64,000 bases of DNA from Coriobacteriaceae bacterium (GTDB lineage Bacteria > Actinomycetota > Coriobacteriia > Coriobacteriales > Coriobacteriaceae). The position numbers and the translations under genes are program-made. Position 1 is the first letter of the stretch. Every line of letters begins with the position of its first letter. Below, piece after piece: positions 61,039-64,000 of this stretch. The stretch covers positions 62,001 through 126,000 of the forward strand of contig CADFMD010000004.1 in NCBI GenBank assembly GCA_902835305.1, read 5' to 3'. Under the pieces are notes generated by a model that was not told where the DNA came from, made no database searches, and worked only from the letters and a program-made list of their open reading frames with translations.

Positions 61039-61178
61039 GAAGCCAGCTGGCGAGGCAAGGTGCCGTGAAGCGAGACGGCATTGACCTTCTGGTCATGCCG
61101 TCGAAGCTGAGCGGCAGATTGCCCGCCAGATGGCTTCGCAGCGTCGACCGGTCCGGCGTTTGTTAAAACGCCGGAACC
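61039..61178 (-). other. Family B structured element (copy B3) with terminator, after lacB
   Basis: Four bases after the lacB stop is the hairpin GTTCCGGCG.../...CGCCGGACC (61150-61161 with 61166-61178). Then follows the outer stem 61039-61052 with 61124-61137 (14 bp, one mismatch), enclosing GGCAATCTGCC, a stem GACGGCATGACC/GGTCAATGCCGTC capped by AGAA, and GGCACCTTGCC. It separates lacB from the epimerase gene within the cluster. The rest of 60808-61038 holds no gene. Confidence 0.83.
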
Positions 61179-61181
61179 CCC

Positions 61182-61706
61182 TTAGTCGTGATACTCGCCG
61201 CGGTCCCACTTCTCGAGGAACTCGTCAAAGAAGTGCGGGTCAGCCTGAGCCTCAGCGTCGACCTTATTGCAGGCATCGATCTTGGCAATCAGGGCATCGT
61301 GCTCGGGGGTCTTCTCGTAGGGCTCCTCCAGGAAGGCAAGCATGATATCGGCCATCAGGAACTCGCCGGTGATCTTGCCGCCAAAGCCCACGATGTTGGC
61401 GTTGAGCTCGCGACGGGCATACAGGGCGGAGGTCATGTCGCGAACCAAGGCGCAGCGAGCGCCGGGAACCTTGTTGACGGCGTTGGTGATGCCGATGCCG
61501 GTGCCGCACAGGGCCACGCCAAAGTCGGCCTTGCCGCTGGCAACAGCCTCGCCCACGGCCTTACCGTAGATGGGATAGTGCGTACGGGTGTGGCTGTAGG
61601 TGCCGCAGTCGAGCACCTTGTAGCCAGCCTGCTCCAGGCGGTCGGCCAGATAGATCTTCTCGTCCGTAACGATATGGTCGCAACCGATTGCGATGGTCTT
61701 CTTCAT
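61182..61706 (-). CDS. lacB: Galactose-6-phosphate isomerase subunit LacB
   Basis: With LacA, isomerises galactose 6-phosphate to tagatose 6-phosphate. The 174-aa protein belongs to the RpiB/LacA/LacB family: IAIGCDHIVTDEKIYLADRL, DCGTYSHTRTHYPIYGKAVGEAV, VALCGTGIGITNAVNKVPGARCALV with the active-site Cys, and FGGKITGEFLMADIMLAF. ATG 61706 has a good site. It is 63 bases downstream of lacA, and a family B element follows it. Confidence 0.95.
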   Translation of the reverse strand: MKKTIAIGCDHIVTDEKIYLADRLEQAGYKVLDCGTYSHTRTHYPIYGKAVGEAVASGKADFGVALCGTGIGITNAVNKVPGARCALVRDMTSALYARRELNANIVGFGGKITGEFLMADIMLAFLEEPYEKTPEHDALIAKIDACNKVDAEAQADPHFFDEFLEKWDRGEYHD

Positions 61707-61769
61707 CAGAACGTCCTTTCGTCTGAATTCACAAGTTGAGGTAGAAGTTCGAGTTCTCGGTGGCTCTCG

Positions 61770-62198
61770 TTAGGCCATCTTGTTGAGCATGTCGACACGG
61801 ATCTGGTGACGGCCGCCGGCGTACTGGGCGCGCAGGAACTCGCGGGCGATCTTCTTGGCGACCTCGGTGCCCACAACGCCCGGGCCCATGGTGACCATGC
61901 GCGAGCCGTTGTGCTCGCGGGTCATGTAGGCGGAACGCTCGTCGGAAATGTTGGCGACGACCATGCCCTTGATCTTGACGGCGGCCATATAGGATCCGAC
62001 GCCGTACTTATCGAATGCGAAGCCCTGGGAATCCTTGTGCTCCAGCAGGTCCTTGGCAACGGCGGTCGCGGAATCGACAAAGTCCGCGGCAGGGGTCTCG
62101 GAATAGTCGACGACCTCGTGACCGTCGGCGATGAGCATCTCCTTGATGGACTCCTTCATCGACATACCGTCGGCATCGGAAGCGATTACAACCCTCAT
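61770..62198 (-). CDS. lacA: Galactose-6-phosphate isomerase subunit LacA
   Basis: A 142-aa partner of LacB: VVIASDADGMSMKESIKEML at the N-terminus, VDYSETPAADFVDSATAVAKDLL, and VVANISDERSAYMTREHNGSRMVTMGPGVVG. As in other LacA subunits, the active-site Cys loop of RpiB is replaced (FAFDKYGVGSYMAAVK), so catalysis depends on the LacAB complex. GGAGGATGTC precedes ATG 62198. It is the first gene of the operon; two GAACA/TGTTC palindromes lie about 95-170 bases upstream. Confidence 0.95.
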   Translation of the reverse strand: MRVVIASDADGMSMKESIKEMLIADGHEVVDYSETPAADFVDSATAVAKDLLEHKDSQGFAFDKYGVGSYMAAVKIKGMVVANISDERSAYMTREHNGSRMVTMGPGVVGTEVAKKIAREFLRAQYAGGRHQIRVDMLNKMA

Positions 62199-62292
62199 GA
62201 CATCCTCCTTGAGAGATACGCAGGTGCGTAGTTTCTGTTTGGAAGTGTTGAATCGCGCTCAGGTCCGGGCATCTGAATGTGCGGTTCTTCAC

Positions 62293-62367
62293 TGTTCATG
62301 TTTATTTGAACACATTCGAACATCGACTGCAACAACTATTTGTTTATCTTTGTTCTTTTTTGAACAA
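62293..62367. promoter_or_regulatory. Two palindromic operators upstream of lacA
   Basis: TGTTCA-N8-TGAACA (62293-62312) and TTGTTC-TTTTTT-GAACAA (62350-62367) are perfect palindromes of similar sequence, with an extra GAACA between them. They lie upstream of lacA and fit binding by a DeoR-type repressor such as the one encoded at 63645 (compare LacR of lactococci). Confidence 0.7.
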
Positions 62368-62440
62368 ATGCCGTTCACGGATGATTGTTGAACGTTTGGG
62401 CCCGGCACGGACGTAGCGACCATGTGTCCAACAAACAAAA

Positions 62441-62469
62441 GGGCGGCCGAGAACGTGTCTCGGCCGCCC
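62441..62469 (-). terminator. Terminator of the membrane protein gene
   Basis: GGGCGGCCGAGA (62441-62452) pairs with TCTCGGCCGCCC (62458-62469). On the minus strand it is followed by TTTTGTTTGTTGG. It is 37 bases after the stop of the gene at 62506. Confidence 0.9.
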
Positions 62470-62505
62470 TTCTTGCGGTTGATCTTCCAAAGATCGCGTT
62501 GCCGC

Positions 62506-63519
62506 CTACTCAGACCGCCCGCTCTTCTTGGCATGTTTGGACGGAGCGCTCAGAAAGCGACCCGTCAAATAGTTCGCCGGGCCGGAAATATCAATCCCCA
62601 GTAGCACGTGCCCCAGCCACAAAAACGCCGCGAGCACCAGCAATGGAATCACGCACGAGGTCACGATCATCACGATGACACCTTCGATCAGATCGGTCAC
62701 CTGCTGCACAATTTCATCGGTCATCTGCTTGGCACCGCTGGTCACCGATGTGACGAGACTCGAGGCGCCGTCGGCAAGCTGCTCAAGCACATTCTTGGAC
62801 TCTGCGGACTCGGTCTTTTTCTTGCTTGCTTTGGAGCTGTCGCTATCTGTCGCACCCGCAGCGTCGGCCGCCTTTTGCTCGGCCACCTCGATGCTCACTC
62901 GATACGTTTCGTCGACCTTTTGCGACACCCATACGCTTGCAGGCACCAAGGCCATTCCGATCATGGCGATCACCAGCACGCGAGTCGCCACGCGGCGCAG
63001 GACGGCGCTCGTGCTCCAGCGCCCGTGAATGCCGAGCGACACCGCAAAGAGTACCAGCGCAAACGGGATCAGGATGCCCAGGCCAACCGACCACAAAATG
63101 GTCAGCAGGTATTTCTCGAGGTAGAGCACGGCAAGCACGATGCCCAAGTTACCCGAAAGCTGCGCGAGCTGCTCGGCAACCGGCGTTCCCGTATCACCCG
63201 GCAGCGCGGTAATGCCCGCAGACAGCGCCACGCACGAGGTCGTGAGCGCCAGTACGTTGCCTTTCTTTTGATCGATGACCTCGATGGTGGAGTCCCATGT
63301 TTTGGTATCGGCAAAATGCGGACGAGCCACAAAGCCCGACAGCAGCGCCAGTACCACGAGTGCAACGATAAAGCCAATCTGCAGCTTTTTGTTTGCGCAC
63401 ACGACATCGGACAAGCTGGGCTGCAGCTCGGTTACCGTCGTGTGCTCGGTTATCTGGACAGGACGCCCATGAGCCATCTCGCGCGCATCTCTTTTTTGTA
63501 TTGACCCGTTATCCGGCAT
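62506..63519 (-). CDS. Hypothetical multi-spanning membrane protein
   Basis: A 337-aa protein I do not recognise. There are about five hydrophobic segments: near 47-66, 125-145, 150-168, 185-205 and 285-310. Between the fourth and fifth lies a polar, Ala/Ser/Lys-rich stretch of about 75 residues (including SDSSKASKKKTESAESKNVL). The N-terminus is cytoplasmic and the C-terminus basic (SKHAKKSGRSE). ATG 63519 has GAGGAGG seven bases upstream, so it is expressed. It is between a DeoR gene and the lac operon but with its own terminator. The function is unknown. Confidence 0.8.
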   Translation of the reverse strand: MPDNGSIQKRDAREMAHGRPVQITEHTTVTELQPSLSDVVCANKKLQIGFIVALVVLALLSGFVARPHFADTKTWDSTIEVIDQKKGNVLALTTSCVALSAGITALPGDTGTPVAEQLAQLSGNLGIVLAVLYLEKYLLTILWSVGLGILIPFALVLFAVSLGIHGRWSTSAVLRRVATRVLVIAMIGMALVPASVWVSQKVDETYRVSIEVAEQKAADAAGATDSDSSKASKKKTESAESKNVLEQLADGASSLVTSVTSGAKQMTDEIVQQVTDLIEGVIVMIVTSCVIPLLVLAAFLWLGHVLLGIDISGPANYLTGRFLSAPSKHAKKSGRSE

Positions 63520-63644
63520 TTGGATACCTCCTCAGTCCGGTCTGTATTGCGGATGGAAGTATACCCACCCAGTAAAAAACCGAACGGGAGGACAACGGAG
63601 CGCACCAAGACTGTCCCCAATAACTACCTCGCCTGCAGCGCCAG

Positions 63645-64000
63645 TTAACAAATGACCCGCGTGTGCTCCTCGATGGCAGTGCGGTCCTCGGCGGTAATAC
63701 CCGGCTCGCACACCACGGCGTCCAAATTGTCCAGGCGGCAGAAGGTGTAGAAGTCGCGCTTGCCGATCTTGCTGGAGTCGGCGATCAGATAGCGCGAGTC
63801 GGCCTTGCTAAAGGCGAGCTGCTGGATGCGGCCCTCTTCCATGTTAGACGTGGACACATCGCCGTTCAAAATGCCGTTGGCGCCGATATAGGCTGCGTCG
63901 ATTCCCAGCGCGCGCAGGGTATCCTCGGCCATGGGTCCCACAAAGGCGGCGGTGCGGCGGCGATACATGCCGCCCACGAGGCACAGGTCACAGTCTTCGC
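63645..64000 (-). CDS. DeoR family regulator, 5' end outside window
   Basis: Only the C-terminal 118 residues are present; the frame is open to the window edge (reading EDCDLCLVGGMYRRRTAAFVG). The DeoRC sugar-phosphate-sensing domain is visible: FVGPMAEDTLRAL, AYIGANGILNGDVSTSNMEEG and LIADSSKIGKRDFYTFC, with the conserved KxG. It is probably the regulator of the lac genes (LacR role), given the palindromes upstream of lacA. The HTH lies beyond the window. Confidence 0.9.
   Translation of the reverse strand, partial: EDCDLCLVGGMYRRRTAAFVGPMAEDTLRALGIDAAYIGANGILNGDVSTSNMEEGRIQQLAFSKADSRYLIADSSKIGKRDFYTFCRLDNLDAVVCEPGITAEDRTAIEEHTRVIC

Overview
The window is a gene-dense, high-GC (roughly 60%) chromosomal segment from an anaerobic, fermenting Actinomycetota of the class Coriobacteriia, most likely Collinsella or a close relative. 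That placement is inference from gene content: pyruvate formate-lyase with its activase, a tagatose-6-phosphate pathway, an agmatine deiminase cluster, and two membrane-anchored LuxR regulators. No rRNA, tRNA, CRISPR array, prophage or intact transposase is visible.

Layout. 0-8.2 kb: the end of a phosphofructokinase gene, a membrane-bound HTH regulator, a MacB/FtsX-type ABC transporter, an AIM24 protein and a histidine-kinase remnant. 8.3-15 kb: O6-alkylguanine repair (ogt), then asd and lysC facing thrC and thrB, which together hold most of the aspartate-to-threonine route. 15-20 kb: two HTH regulators, a CxxC-repeat membrane protein, engB, mtnN and a serine beta-lactamase-like protein. 20-25 kb: the fermentation block pflA, degV, a stand-alone glycyl-radical subunit and pflB. 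Here pyruvate formate-lyase is split into two genes. 25-31 kb: a MarR regulator with a heterodimeric ABC exporter. 31-39 kb: DAHP synthase, a GNAT acetyltransferase, a DUF4143 ATPase, a MATE transporter, an amidohydrolase and a LuxR regulator. 39-47 kb: the agmatine cluster (putrescine carbamoyltransferase, two antiporter-like permeases, agmatine deiminase) with an AguR-like LuxR regulator. 47-54 kb: a Bce-type ABC transporter, a MutT-Vsr fusion protein, an AraC regulator and a HAD phosphatase. 54-64 kb: a class II aldolase, DeoR and LacI regulators, a flavodiiron protein, lacC, an epimerase, lacB, lacA, a membrane protein and the end of a second DeoR regulator.

The most striking feature outside genes is the number of long palindromes, which fall into several families. 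In two of them (families A and B) the stem sequences differ from copy to copy while staying self-complementary, and short internal bases are conserved. This is the pattern expected of selection on structure. Family B copies all lie just downstream of a stop codon. A third family of hairpins shares CTGTCC in the loop, also with changing stems. Other notable points are the split pyruvate formate-lyase, the MutT-Vsr fusion, a possible leader peptide overlapping an antiporter gene, and 23-bp tandem repeats upstream of the DUF4143 ATPase.

How the genes work together: hexose or galactose-derived sugar phosphates pass through phosphofructokinase, the tagatose pathway and aldolase to pyruvate, which pyruvate formate-lyase cleaves to acetyl-CoA and formate. 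The flavodiiron protein may protect this oxygen-sensitive system. The agmatine cluster would take up agmatine, export putrescine and yield carbamoyl phosphate, but no carbamate kinase lies in this window.
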